Source: Nitrososphaerota archaeon
Lineage (GTDB): Archaea > Thermoproteota > Nitrososphaeria > Nitrososphaerales > CADDZS01
Direction of reading: 5' to 3'
DNA: 34,017 nt
Assembly: GCA_027886795.1 (NCBI GenBank)
Contig: JAPCJU010000002.1
Location: forward strand, 1 to 34,017
Of the stretch, positions 20,474-29,578 are shown piece after piece. The notes beneath the pieces are model-generated. The model ran no database searches. It saw only the letters and a program-made list of their open reading frames with translations, and was not told the origin of the DNA. Every line of letters begins with the position of its first letter. The first letter of the stretch is position 1. Both the position numbers and the translations under genes were made by a program.

Positions 20474-20604
20474 ACCTCGTTGAGTCTATATCGCTGAATC
20501 TTGGCGATGCCGCGACAGGTTCTATGTATCAACCTGCCTCCATAGTAGACTCCTTCACCAGGGTACACCTTGCGCCCACAAATTGCACAAGTTTTGTAAC
20601 CCAT
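20470..20604 (-). CDS. 44-aa zinc-ribbon-like protein
   Basis: MGYKTCAICGRKVYPGEGVYYGGRLIHRTCRGIAKIQRYRLNEV (CxxC...HxxC). Stop overlaps the GTG start of the ATPase. The track ORF extends upstream to 20739. Confidence 0.6.
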   Translation of the reverse strand: MGYKTCAICGRKVYPGEGVYYGGRLIHRTCRGIAKIQRYRLNEV

Positions 20605-20629
20605 GTCATTATTGTCATGATTGTCATTT
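20603..20629. repeat. Second set of three 9-bp repeats (A/T)TGTCATNN
   Basis: ATGTCATTA TTGTCATGA TTGTCATTT, matching the set at 20434-20460. Confidence 0.85.
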
Positions 20630-20754
20630 TTAAGGACACTGAGGGCAGCGGAAAACTGAGGAGAGAAGATGTACGCCAACCGGGACACAATCGTCACGGC
20701 CGGGATTGTCCCAGGAAGAAAAAGTCCCTGAGGGCACAAACCAATATTGAGGAA

Positions 20755-21510
20755 CTAGAGTGCTAGGACTTTTCCTATCGGACACTTTGAGACTTTTGGA
20801 TTCGCGGGCTCTCCGTCCTTACTGATAAATCCTGCTCGGTAAGCTACTGTCGAAGACATCACAGCCGAATTTTCGTCGTCTTTCATAGCATAAAGAGAAT
20901 AGTACAGCTCTTTGCTTTTGTCCGGAAAATCGCAGTAGTAGTAGATCCTCTTTTCGCCTCCACGTATTATTGAGAGAAGCATCAGATTGAGTGCGCCTTT
21001 CATAGCATCCTTCTGGTGTACGATTCTTATTGCGCCATCCAATCTCTCCTTCAATGAGCTCCCCTCAATATTTCCCAAAAGAAATGTGAAAACCTCGCTA
21101 TCATTCAACTTTGAGACGTCCTTTACTCCTGCCTCATCTTTGAGTTTGTATTTGTCAACTTGCCCGTTATGTGTCAAGTAAACAAGCTCATCACCTATTT
21201 GCACAAAGAAGGGATGCGAGTCGAACGGTCCACGCAATGGTTCTCCTTGTGCAGCGAGCCTTGCATGAGAAAGTCCCGTCAATCGATTATCACCTTGTTC
21301 AAAGAATTCAGGAGCATTTGAATCATCAAAAATTGGAGTGGTCGTTCGGAAGTACTCCTGACAGCTATCAGAGTACCACACACCTCCCCATCCACTGTCA
21401 TGATTGCCTTTGTTGTTACGAAAGTCATCGCTTTCGGCGGCAGAAATAAGCGCCTTTTGAAGAGATGATGCGAACTCTGGGGAACCGTTCACCGCGAACA
21501 TCCTACACAT
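20755..21510 (-). CDS. Class II glutamine amidotransferase (YafJ-like)
   Basis: Starts MCRMFAVNG (N-terminal nucleophile Cys2), NHDSGWGGVWYSD, LSHARLAAQG...DSHPF, YLTHNGQV. Confidence 0.87.
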   Translation of the reverse strand: MCRMFAVNGSPEFASSLQKALISAAESDDFRNNKGNHDSGWGGVWYSDSCQEYFRTTTPIFDDSNAPEFFEQGDNRLTGLSHARLAAQGEPLRGPFDSHPFFVQIGDELVYLTHNGQVDKYKLKDEAGVKDVSKLNDSEVFTFLLGNIEGSSLKERLDGAIRIVHQKDAMKGALNLMLLSIIRGGEKRIYYYCDFPDKSKELYYSLYAMKDDENSAVMSSTVAYRAGFISKDGEPANPKVSKCPIGKVLAL

Positions 21511-21656
21511 TCTGGTCTCAGGAATCAGGATTGGTCTTGAAGTTATAGCAATTTCATGTATTCCGAGGCAGAAAACTTCACATGTCTTTGCTGACTCACG
21601 AACCTATCGATCCCCGCGAGATCTTCTATTCCCGAGTCTTGCGACAGCTGCGAAAC

Positions 21657-22478
21657 TCAGTTCCGGATGTTTACCTGCATTACTGATTCAAAGTCTCTCG
21701 GTTTAACTTTTTGAGGTTTCAAGAGCAAGAATCCCCTCGGAGTGGCATAGATAATCGGATCGTGAGCCTTGACAAGACTCATGAAGACGTCCATGTGTCC
21801 TGACCTCAGCATTTCCATTACATTGTAAGCGCAGATTCCCTTGGCATAAAACGAAAACTTTGTGTGTAGCGCCTTCTCGTAAGCTATCATCTCCTCCACC
21901 TTGTTGTGCTGGAAAAAACAGGACATTTCTGCAGCAGCTCTCAATCCAGAAAGGCCTCGCTCTTTACAGGTGTCGACGAGACTTGCGAATTTACCTATGA
22001 TGGCGGGGATGTTGAGTTCTCCGTTTACGATGTAAACATCGTCGTAGTTGGCAATCGTCAATCTTTGGTTTCCCTTTACAGTATTAGCCTCCAAACCAAA
22101 TTCTATCATCTCGCCACGAATCTGCTCGGGGCTTTCCTCTGAACACACGTAGGCTAGGCCCTGATAATTCTGACCAAATTTCAGATGGCTGAAAAGAAGT
22201 TCGCGTTTAGACTCTTGGTTATCGTAGAAGAGGACAGCGTGTGTCCCAGCATCAAACTCCTTCAGAAAGTCAGTAACTTCCTGGTTCAGCATCTTGAAAC
22301 CGTAATTATATCTGATCCGTTCTATTTTGCCTTGAGGATTCCAGCTCTGAATTTGGAATAATTTTCTTTCAAAATTACAAACTTTCCCAATCAGGAAAAA
22401 GTGTGCTGGCACTGGTTGCAGATTTTTCCCCACAGGGGAGCGGTCGATATTGCATCCCTTGGGCATAAACACGTGCAA
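21657..22478 (-). CDS. MEDS (DcmR-like sensory) domain protein
   Basis: FDAGTHAVLFYDNQESKRELLFSHLKFGQNYQGLAYVCSEESPEQIRGEM...GLRAAAEMSCFF...MIAYEKALH...ICAYNV. The real start may be MLNQEVTDFL. Confidence 0.75.
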   Translation of the reverse strand: MHVFMPKGCNIDRSPVGKNLQPVPAHFFLIGKVCNFERKLFQIQSWNPQGKIERIRYNYGFKMLNQEVTDFLKEFDAGTHAVLFYDNQESKRELLFSHLKFGQNYQGLAYVCSEESPEQIRGEMIEFGLEANTVKGNQRLTIANYDDVYIVNGELNIPAIIGKFASLVDTCKERGLSGLRAAAEMSCFFQHNKVEEMIAYEKALHTKFSFYAKGICAYNVMEMLRSGHMDVFMSLVKAHDPIIYATPRGFLLLKPQKVKPRDFESVMQVNIRN

Positions 22479-22935
22479 CAGCCCGTCTCAGCTGTAGACG
22501 ATTCGTTAGGAAAGTCGCTGCATTTTTCACACATAGAGAGCGATTAGCCTGCCTTGAATATTCATAACGAACTTCGCAGGAGAAGACGATACTTGCCGGT
22601 TCACAGATATCGGCCAATCAAAGTCCATTGAAATGTCAAGAGAGGTTTCAGTCCAGAAACTGCATGGTTTCATAAATTTTGGGCATATTTCCCAGAGTTG
22701 CTTCCTCAATGTCCAGTGGCTTGCAAGGCTCACTATACATAACGGTCAAGGATGAGATTCAGGCTTTCCAGCTATTTCCAGGACTCGGCAAACCCCAAGT
22801 CTTTCCCAGCAATCGAGAGACTAATCAGGCAGCAGCTCATTCTGAATGCTGGAGGTCGACGTTCGAGAATCTTCCTGTCAGAATCGAGTAGATTATCACA
22901 GTGGATCGGCGAAGATTTGGGATAAGAAAATCAGA

Positions 22936-22944
22936 TTTATATTC
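22936..22944 (+). promoter_or_regulatory. TATA-like box for the 22975-26728 cluster
   Basis: TTTATATTC about 35 nt upstream of GTG 22975. Confidence 0.45.
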
Positions 22945-22974
22945 GAGGACTAAAAAACTCCGAAGCAGACTACA

Positions 22975-23646
22975 GTGCCTATAGTACTATTGGTCGACGG
23001 GTCCGATATCAGCAGTGAGGCTGAAAAACTTCTTCAGGAAAGCGGAACCTCTTTCCTTACCGTAAAACCTGACGGTTTAGCAGTGAAATCCACGATGCCA
23101 CTACTTCTTGCGGGAAGAAAGCGATACAGTGGTCTCGATGGAATAAGGAAATTTCTGTCGGAGTCTAATACAGACGATGCAAAGAGTGACGCAAGAATAA
23201 CAAGAACTCTAGCGGTCCTCAGAGAACTCGGCATCAGCAGGGACATGAGCTCGTTCCAACATCGTCTGAAACTGCAGAAGGTGATCTATCTTTTGCAGCA
23301 GTATGGTCTGCAAACCCGGTGGGGATTTAATTGGTACCTACGAGGCCCGTATTCTCCCGAACTTGCTCACGCGTTGTATGAATCCCAAAGAGAGGAAGTT
23401 CACAACTTTCAGCTGGGCGATCGCGATAGGAAATCAATCGAGACGCTCGAGAAGTATGTGGATGTGGCGAAATCGACTCCTTCAGAGCTTGAGGCGGCGT
23501 CGGCAATTTTGTACATTAGGAGAGCCAAGAACGGATTGATACGCAGCATTTCTGATCTGGCATCAGAAGTTATTGAACAGAAGCCGCATCTCTCCCCTGT
23601 TCTTGTTAGAAAGCTTGCAAAGAAGCTCTGTCCTGATTTGGATTGA
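22975..23646 (+). CDS. Cys-less glutaredoxin-like domain fused to a YwgA/DUF4065-like helical domain
   Basis: IVLLVDGSDISSEAEKLLQESGTSFLTVK...TMPLLLAGRKRYSGLDGIRKFL resembles Grx with TMP cis-Pro. C-terminal LKLQKVIYLLQQYGLQTRWGFNWYLRGPYSPELAHALY is YwgA-like. Confidence 0.6.
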   Translation: MPIVLLVDGSDISSEAEKLLQESGTSFLTVKPDGLAVKSTMPLLLAGRKRYSGLDGIRKFLSESNTDDAKSDARITRTLAVLRELGISRDMSSFQHRLKLQKVIYLLQQYGLQTRWGFNWYLRGPYSPELAHALYESQREEVHNFQLGDRDRKSIETLEKYVDVAKSTPSELEAASAILYIRRAKNGLIRSISDLASEVIEQKPHLSPVLVRKLAKKLCPDLD

Positions 23647-23670
23647 GCCCTTAAATTTTCTAGAAGTGAC

Positions 23671-24081
23671 TTGAGTAAGATAATTGTTCTTTGCGGTTCA
23701 ATGAGATTTCTTCCAAAGTTCTTCGAATGGAAGAAACTTCTGGAGAACTCAGGCTGCAAAGTTCTAACTCCGACTCTTGTTAATCTACGATCGACATATC
23801 CAAGGCAACGCGATCGACTAAGAGTCAAACGTGCAGAGAATCTGAAACATTTCAGGAGGATAAAGAAAGCAGATTTACTTCTGATTCTGAATTACTCCGA
23901 TGGCAAATCTGAGGGGTACATTGGTGGTTCTACCTTTGCAGAAATCGCCATCGCCTTCTATCTAGGAAAGCCGGTGTACTTAGTCAACCCTATTCCAAGG
24001 AAAACGCCATTCGCTGAAGAGTTGAAAGCATGGGGAGTTCAGATTTGGCGTAATTTTAAATCCAGCCATCTAGCTCGATAG
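23671..24081 (+). CDS. Nucleoside 2-deoxyribosyltransferase-like protein
   Basis: KIIVLCGSMRFLPKFFEWKKLLENSGCKVLTPTL...ADLLLILNY...GYIGGSTFAEIAIAFYLGKPVYLVNP. Confidence 0.65.
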   Translation: MSKIIVLCGSMRFLPKFFEWKKLLENSGCKVLTPTLVNLRSTYPRQRDRLRVKRAENLKHFRRIKKADLLLILNYSDGKSEGYIGGSTFAEIAIAFYLGKPVYLVNPIPRKTPFAEELKAWGVQIWRNFKSSHLAR

Positions 24082-24085
24082 CTCG

Positions 24086-25411
24086 TTGAGAAGCAGTCGA
24101 GACCTCGTGATAGTTGGAGCTGGCCCTTCTGGTCTATTTGCAGCTCATCATCTTTCTCGTACTATGCCTAAATTGAAGATCCTCGTGTTGGAAAGAGGAA
24201 CTAAGGGCGCTTTTGGTGGAAATAGGCCCCACACGTGTCCAGTTGATACAGAGGGATTGGGAGGCTCGGGCAATTACTCTGACAAACTATATTTTGAACG
24301 CGCGGGAGGATTTTTGGAAGATCGACGCTCCGAGGATGTCGAGCCTTTCATATCCCATGTGGCCGAGATCTTCGAAAGGTTCGGCGGATTTTCCGAAAGA
24401 GATGCTTTCGCACTCGGGAGAACTAAGCCTCAGATACCAGGACTCGATTTCAAACCGTACAAGAAATTAGTACCTCTGAGATATGCCGATTATCGCACAT
24501 TCTTGCGGAATATGGTCAACGAGCTCATCAGAAACGGGGTCGACATAAGGTTCAGAAAAAGCGTTGAATCGATTATCCATAAGTCATCTAGTTTCTCGCT
24601 ACAGCTTCAAGATGGGTCCAGCCTTCGATCAAATAATGTTCTAGTCGCAACCGGGAGGTCGAGTGCAACTTGGATCAGAAGGCAGGCAAAAATGCTAGGC
24701 CTTCGTTTAGGAGCGTCAAAACCATGGATTGGGATCAGGGTTGAGACCGACGCTGCCTTTCTCAAGAAACTGAGTGGCTGGAGTCGAGATCCAAAGATCA
24801 AGTTGCCTTCCCCTGGATCGAACTCTGTGACAAAAACTCACTGTGTGTGTTTCAACGGTCATGTTATTTCTTGTCGATGCGACGGAATGATCCTCGTTGA
24901 CGGAACGTCGCTCGAAGTTCCTTCTTCGAACACCAGTCTAAATGTTATAACGAGGATTGTAGGTGTCACGTCCTATGATCGTTGCCGAAGAATCGTCGAC
25001 GAAATGAAAGCTCGAGGGGAGGGGAGGCCTCTTGTCCAGAAAATGGGTGACTTCATGAAGGGTATTCCGACCAGTCCGGAGAAACTAAACGGCAATTCTG
25101 TGAAGCCGAGCCTCAAAAGCATCACTCCAGGCGAAGTTTCTCAACAGTTCCCGACTGAAGTGACGAAAAATATTATAGATTTTCTAGAACTAATGCAAGG
25201 TAAATTTCCAGGAATGACTCGGCCTGATAATTTAATCTATGCACCCGTTTTCGAGTGGTTTTCACCAAAGGTTCAGATGAACATGACAACGGCCGAGACT
25301 TCCGTTCCCGGTCTATATGTGACTGGAGATGCGGCGTCATTGAGTCAGGGGGTAGTCATGGCCGCAGCTTCTGGGTTATGGAGTGGCCTAAAGCTTGAAA
25401 AACTGCTGTAA
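24086..25411 (+). CDS. NAD(P)/FAD-dependent oxidoreductase
   Basis: DLVIVGAGPSGLFAAHHLSR (GxGxxG) and C-terminal VPGLYVTGDAASLSQGVVMAAASGLWSG. Confidence 0.85.
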   Translation: MRSSRDLVIVGAGPSGLFAAHHLSRTMPKLKILVLERGTKGAFGGNRPHTCPVDTEGLGGSGNYSDKLYFERAGGFLEDRRSEDVEPFISHVAEIFERFGGFSERDAFALGRTKPQIPGLDFKPYKKLVPLRYADYRTFLRNMVNELIRNGVDIRFRKSVESIIHKSSSFSLQLQDGSSLRSNNVLVATGRSSATWIRRQAKMLGLRLGASKPWIGIRVETDAAFLKKLSGWSRDPKIKLPSPGSNSVTKTHCVCFNGHVISCRCDGMILVDGTSLEVPSSNTSLNVITRIVGVTSYDRCRRIVDEMKARGEGRPLVQKMGDFMKGIPTSPEKLNGNSVKPSLKSITPGEVSQQFPTEVTKNIIDFLELMQGKFPGMTRPDNLIYAPVFEWFSPKVQMNMTTAETSVPGLYVTGDAASLSQGVVMAAASGLWSGLKLEKLL

Positions 25412-25444
25412 GGAAGAGGAGAAATCCTCCTACTGAATACGAAC

Positions 25445-26095
25445 ATGTTGCCCGATTCCTCCCTAACAGAAGATTTTGCTCAAGAGTGTTTGAAGGGGAT
25501 CGTCCTAAAGAAATCTTTCTTCGACAGACCCACGCCGATCGTAGCTTGCGATCTTCTGGGGAAAGTGTTAGTCCATGAAACGAGAAAGGGAATCTTGGCA
25601 GGTATGATTGTTGAAACAGAAGCGTATTTGGGGGCAAAGGATCCAGCGTGTCATGCATCTGCGGGAAGAACCGAAAGAACAAGAATGTTTTACCAAGAGG
25701 ATCCTGCCGGTACTGTTTACGTATTCTCGATGAGAATTTACTCTTGCTTGAACGTCTTAACCAGCGGAGACGAGCCAGCAGGCTGTGTATTGCTTCGCGC
25801 CGTAGAACCTTTACTGGGCATTGACATCATGCGTCGAAACAGAAAGGCGAAAAATAATACTGAGTTAACTAGCGGACCAGGAAAGTTGACCGAAGCTTTT
25901 GATATTTCAAAGGTCTACAACGGACACTCGATCACAGATAGTCCACTGAAGATCATGGATTGTAATTTCAATAACTATGTTCCTTCAGTGACCATTCGCG
26001 TTGGAATCTCCAAAGCGTGGCAATACCCCTTGCGATATATCCTGCCGGACAGCCCATTCGTTTCTCGCACTGGACTGCTTTTGGATAGTTATTGA
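25445..26095 (+). CDS. mpg: 3-methyladenine DNA glycosylase, AAG/MPG family
   Basis: ACDLLGKVLVHETRKGILAGMIVETEAYLGAKDPACHASAGRTERTRMFYQ...AGCVLLRAVEPL...ELTSGPGKLTEAF. Confidence 0.92.
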   Translation: MLPDSSLTEDFAQECLKGIVLKKSFFDRPTPIVACDLLGKVLVHETRKGILAGMIVETEAYLGAKDPACHASAGRTERTRMFYQEDPAGTVYVFSMRIYSCLNVLTSGDEPAGCVLLRAVEPLLGIDIMRRNRKAKNNTELTSGPGKLTEAFDISKVYNGHSITDSPLKIMDCNFNNYVPSVTIRVGISKAWQYPLRYILPDSPFVSRTGLLLDSY

Positions 26096-26101
26096 TAAGA
26101 A

Positions 26102-26728
26102 ATGTTGATCTCTCTTGAGGGCATCGACAATGTAGGCAAAACAGCGTTAACGAAAAGACTGGGGCGCCGATTATCGAAGAATTATTCGGTTCGAGTTTTT
26201 CACGACCCTCCTGCGATCGAACCTTGGATATCTTTGCGCCCCACATTACTTTCTGATAAGCGTATATCGCCTCCCAGCAGAGCTCTCCTATTCCTCGCGT
26301 CTAGAATCGATGGGTACTCTCGTTTTCTTCAGAAAATGCTACCAAGATACGACCTTATCTTGTGTGACAGGTTCATAGACAGCTGGTTTGCATATCAGAC
26401 TGTTGTGCTACGGCGATCTTTTGTGCGGCCAAAGGATAAAACTCGTTTCTTAGGCGAGTTGAACAGGATATGCATCGAGACCAATCTTCTTCGATTTCCC
26501 GATAAGACCTATTTGATCACTGGTGATGTTTCGGAGACCTTGAAAAGAGGATTGAAAAAAGCTCCGTCTGTCTTTGACAATGCTTATCTGCAGAAGCAGG
26601 TTCAACGGAATTTTATTAGGTTGGCAAAATATTCAAACGGCAGAGTGGAAATCGTGGATTCCACGAAGCTTACTCTTCGGCTAATGACCGATAGAATCGA
26701 ACGAAGCATTCGTACTCTTTTGAGATAA
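26102..26728 (+). CDS. tmk: Thymidylate kinase-like
   Basis: MLISLEGIDNVGKTALTKRL, LILCDRFIDSWFAYQ. Confidence 0.85.
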   Translation: MLISLEGIDNVGKTALTKRLGRRLSKNYSVRVFHDPPAIEPWISLRPTLLSDKRISPPSRALLFLASRIDGYSRFLQKMLPRYDLILCDRFIDSWFAYQTVVLRRSFVRPKDKTRFLGELNRICIETNLLRFPDKTYLITGDVSETLKRGLKKAPSVFDNAYLQKQVQRNFIRLAKYSNGRVEIVDSTKLTLRLMTDRIERSIRTLLR

Positions 26729-26855
26729 ATTTCAGCATCGAACTTGGGGGCAAACCCGACAAGGGGCATCAATTCCTAACAGAATTAACTTCTTGATGAT
26801 AGATTTTGCAACGACTCTTTACAGAAAGAAATTTGTCTGCTATCAACCGGAGACT

Positions 26856-27137
26856 TTAACCCGAGAAAGTGTGCGAGTATAGAGTGGTCGGCGCTGACCG
26901 ATTAGCCCACTTTTGAGGATCGTAGACGACTTTCATTCCTTTGTGTTTCTGACATAACTTTTGAGTCATAATTTGGGAGTCTATGGCGTTTTCGATATAC
27001 TCCCTTTGTAGGCGATTGGGCTCCAGAAAGTTCTTGGGGTCATGTGCGAGACCGGTTCCGACCCCCGTCAGGTTAACGAACAGCGAGACAAGACTATAAT
27101 CAAATCGCCATCTGAATCCATCTTCCTTAACTTCCAT
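26856..27137 (-). CDS. Small unknown protein, translationally overlapped with the E1-like gene
   Basis: 93-aa ORF whose ATG overlaps the upstream stop (ATGGAAGTTAA). Confidence 0.5.
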   Translation of the reverse strand: MEVKEDGFRWRFDYSLVSLFVNLTGVGTGLAHDPKNFLEPNRLQREYIENAIDSQIMTQKLCQKHKGMKVVYDPQKWANRSAPTTLYSHTFSG

Positions 27138-28617
27138 ATTTCGTCGTCATGATGTTGGGCAGGGAAGGATCTGAACATAGATAACAAGAGCGTAATCTAG
27201 ACCGTTCGATCCAATCATGTTCTGTCGGATTTCTCAGAATCGATGATTGCCAAAATCCTGCATCGGACCGAAATCCTAAAAGCTCACGGGTCAGTTCGAC
27301 AAAGCCTGCAAGACCAGAAAGACCGCCTGCAAAAACAAGAGGAACATCCGCTTCCGATATTGAATTTGGCAGGGAAATCTTTGTTGTAGCGCAAAGGAGG
27401 GCACGGACAGTGCGCAATGGTCTTCCCAACACTGAGCTCTTTTCCAACCCAAATTTTTGACAAATAGCGGATGCCTCCCTCTCGTCTAGCGGTGTCCCCA
27501 GAAGAAAGAGTTCCCTGATTCTCCACGGCAGAAAAATATCATCAATTCTTGTTTGCTCGTAAAATTCTCCGACTTCATCTAGTTTCCCGGAAGTGTCAAG
27601 AGGGTGAACGCAAAACATGCATGGCCAATTGCCATCGAACTTGTACCTCGAAGATCCTAAAGCGTCTTGAGATGTCCACATATTCACGATCGTATGTGGT
27701 AGTTTGAGCTGGAGCTGTCTGCGGTCTTCGATCGAATCCAGGCCTGCGACTGCGATATTCATCTTGCAATTCGGTCTTACCGAAGCAAAATAGTTGTTCA
27801 TGTCTTTGTCGAAAGTTGAGATTGATAATTTGGACTTGGATGCGATGAGCCTGTTGGATAGTGTCTTAGTTTTATACGCGGTTACGTCAGAGTCGCGCAT
27901 TCCTATGTAACGTTGACCATTTGACTGATCGTATTTGTCGTGATCAATCAAACTAATTTCGCCTTCTACATTACCAGGCCATCTTTGAAGTATCCACATC
28001 AATGCATGGGTTACGGTTCCGTTTCCGAAGAAATTCGTGTCTACAAATTTGAGTTCCGAGTACGAATGCGGTGGAGGCGCTCCTGTTCCCCGATACCACG
28101 CGCTCCAATGATACTCTCTCGGGACAGCAGCATCGATTTTGAGAGCACTTGCAAATAACGATCTGAACAATTGGGCAGAAGCTAGACATGCAGCTGCAAA
28201 TGGTCCGACGGGATTAGGGTCTCTGCCGATCTCGCCATATTCTCCGATAGAGACCTCCCAACCATTTGCGCCAACCTGTATGCCAGGAGATCTATCAGGG
28301 ATTTTCGTGCCAATTGAAATTAGAAAGTCATATGGAGGAGACCAGTTGTCATTCGCGTTAATCGTTTGTTTGCCCGAGTTGGCGGCTGCTATAGCGGTTT
28401 CAACGAAAATCTTGCTGTACGGGCCTCTAACATCCAGATTATTCCATAGTCTACCTAGCATCTCTGCCAGTGCTTCTGTCAGGACTGCAGCGGAGACTAC
28501 CCCAGACAATTCCGGCGTGATTACACCGATACGTTTGGTCGCTAATTCCACGCAAAGGGCTTCATTCCCAGTTAGTTGTTTCAACGCAGTCTGATTTTTT
28601 CTAGATGCTTCACTCAT
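27127..28617 (-). CDS. ThiF/E1-like ubiquitin-activating enzyme
   Basis: LKFVDTNFFGNGTVTHALMWIL...GEISLIDHDKYDQSNGQRY matches the ThiF Rossmann D-x-D...SN..R signature. Paired Cys WPCMFCVHP and RSCYLCSDP look like a zinc site. In operon with Ubl, E2-like and JAMM genes. Confidence 0.8.
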   Translation of the reverse strand: MSEASRKNQTALKQLTGNEALCVELATKRIGVITPELSGVVSAAVLTEALAEMLGRLWNNLDVRGPYSKIFVETAIAAANSGKQTINANDNWSPPYDFLISIGTKIPDRSPGIQVGANGWEVSIGEYGEIGRDPNPVGPFAAACLASAQLFRSLFASALKIDAAVPREYHWSAWYRGTGAPPPHSYSELKFVDTNFFGNGTVTHALMWILQRWPGNVEGEISLIDHDKYDQSNGQRYIGMRDSDVTAYKTKTLSNRLIASKSKLSISTFDKDMNNYFASVRPNCKMNIAVAGLDSIEDRRQLQLKLPHTIVNMWTSQDALGSSRYKFDGNWPCMFCVHPLDTSGKLDEVGEFYEQTRIDDIFLPWRIRELFLLGTPLDEREASAICQKFGLEKSSVLGRPLRTVRALLCATTKISLPNSISEADVPLVFAGGLSGLAGFVELTRELLGFRSDAGFWQSSILRNPTEHDWIERSRLRSCYLCSDPSLPNIMTTKYGS

Positions 28618-29099
28618 GAAACCATCCTGAACCTCCTTTTCGTTTCACGTTTGTTCCAGAGTCGCCAATTGCTTCCCTCCTTCTCATAGATGCTCAAACC
28701 AAAGAGGTCTCGCATTCCATTCTTACCGTAATCCGGAACGATTATGCTAAGGGCACCCTGGTGATCCGCCACCGCCCATCTTCGGTCGAGTGAAGAAATC
28801 GTGGTGTTTTTGCCTGGGTGAGAGTGAACTTGTGCAACACTTCTTTCGTCGCGCTCGTAATTAGCAAATGCGATTCTTCGCAGTTCATCTCCGCTGACAT
28901 GAACGTAGTTGCCTTCTGTTCCGCGGTGAGTGTCTTGAAAAGGAACGAGGCCAGATGTAACAACGTTCTTATCTTTTGGCTTTTTTATCGGACCCACCCA
29001 AAGGACGAAGACTTCACTTTCTTTGGAACGTAGAGCCTCTTCTGTTTCTTTGATCACCAAGTTAGAGATTTCCCACTTTGGTCGCTTAATCTCAGTCAA
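28614..29099 (-). CDS. JAB1/MPN (JAMM) metalloprotease, putative deubiquitinase-like
   Basis: Full JAMM motif: E (SEVFVLWVG) then QVHSHPGKNTTISSLD (HxH-x7-SxxD). Confidence 0.9.
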   Translation of the reverse strand: MTEIKRPKWEISNLVIKETEEALRSKESEVFVLWVGPIKKPKDKNVVTSGLVPFQDTHRGTEGNYVHVSGDELRRIAFANYERDERSVAQVHSHPGKNTTISSLDRRWAVADHQGALSIIVPDYGKNGMRDLFGLSIYEKEGSNWRLWNKRETKRRFRMVS

Positions 29100-29509
29100 G
29101 ACGATTGAACGCCACTCTTGTTTAGGTCAGATTGCAACTGCGTTATCAATCCGATAATATTGAAGCCTGAAGCGCGCAAGGCGGCCCACGAGATGGAATA
29201 GTGACTCTGATGATCGTGATATTCCCTCCATCCGGGAAAGCAGAACCAGGATTTTTCCTCTTTGTAGATATTCGGATTGAGCTGGAATCCTCCACCGTTT
29301 GGAATCACGTTCTGTCCTTTCAACAGAGGCTGATCCTTGGAGTCCACCCACCACCCCCGAGGCGCCAGGTAGTTATAGTTGTCGGATTGAACGTGCAGAA
29401 GGATTTCATTATTCTTTAGTTTCCAAGAAAGACCAACTATCAACATCGGAAATTCGGCTTTGACGAGGCGAATCCCCAAACTTTGAAACCGTTCAGGTTC
29501 GCCCGCCAA
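29096..29509 (-). CDS. Putative prokaryotic E2-like (UBC-like) protein
   Basis: Between Ubl and JAMM genes; single Cys in EEKSWFCFPGWREYHDHQSHYS; TTG start. The frame stays open upstream to the Ubl stop codon. Confidence 0.6.
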   Translation of the reverse strand: MAGEPERFQSLGIRLVKAEFPMLIVGLSWKLKNNEILLHVQSDNYNYLAPRGWWVDSKDQPLLKGQNVIPNGGGFQLNPNIYKEEKSWFCFPGWREYHDHQSHYSISWAALRASGFNIIGLITQLQSDLNKSGVQSS

Positions 29510-29578
29510 AGGAGCGACATCTTTCTCGAAACGAGCTTTGGAAAGCAGAGGATCTGTTACAAAGAATTGCGACAGATC

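Noticed and set aside
22479-22974. Possible degraded gene on the minus strand (tail MYSEPCKPLDIEEATLGNMPKIYETMQFLD*)
   Set aside because: Protein-like but only 30 aa with stops upstream; insufficient to call a pseudogene without homology search.
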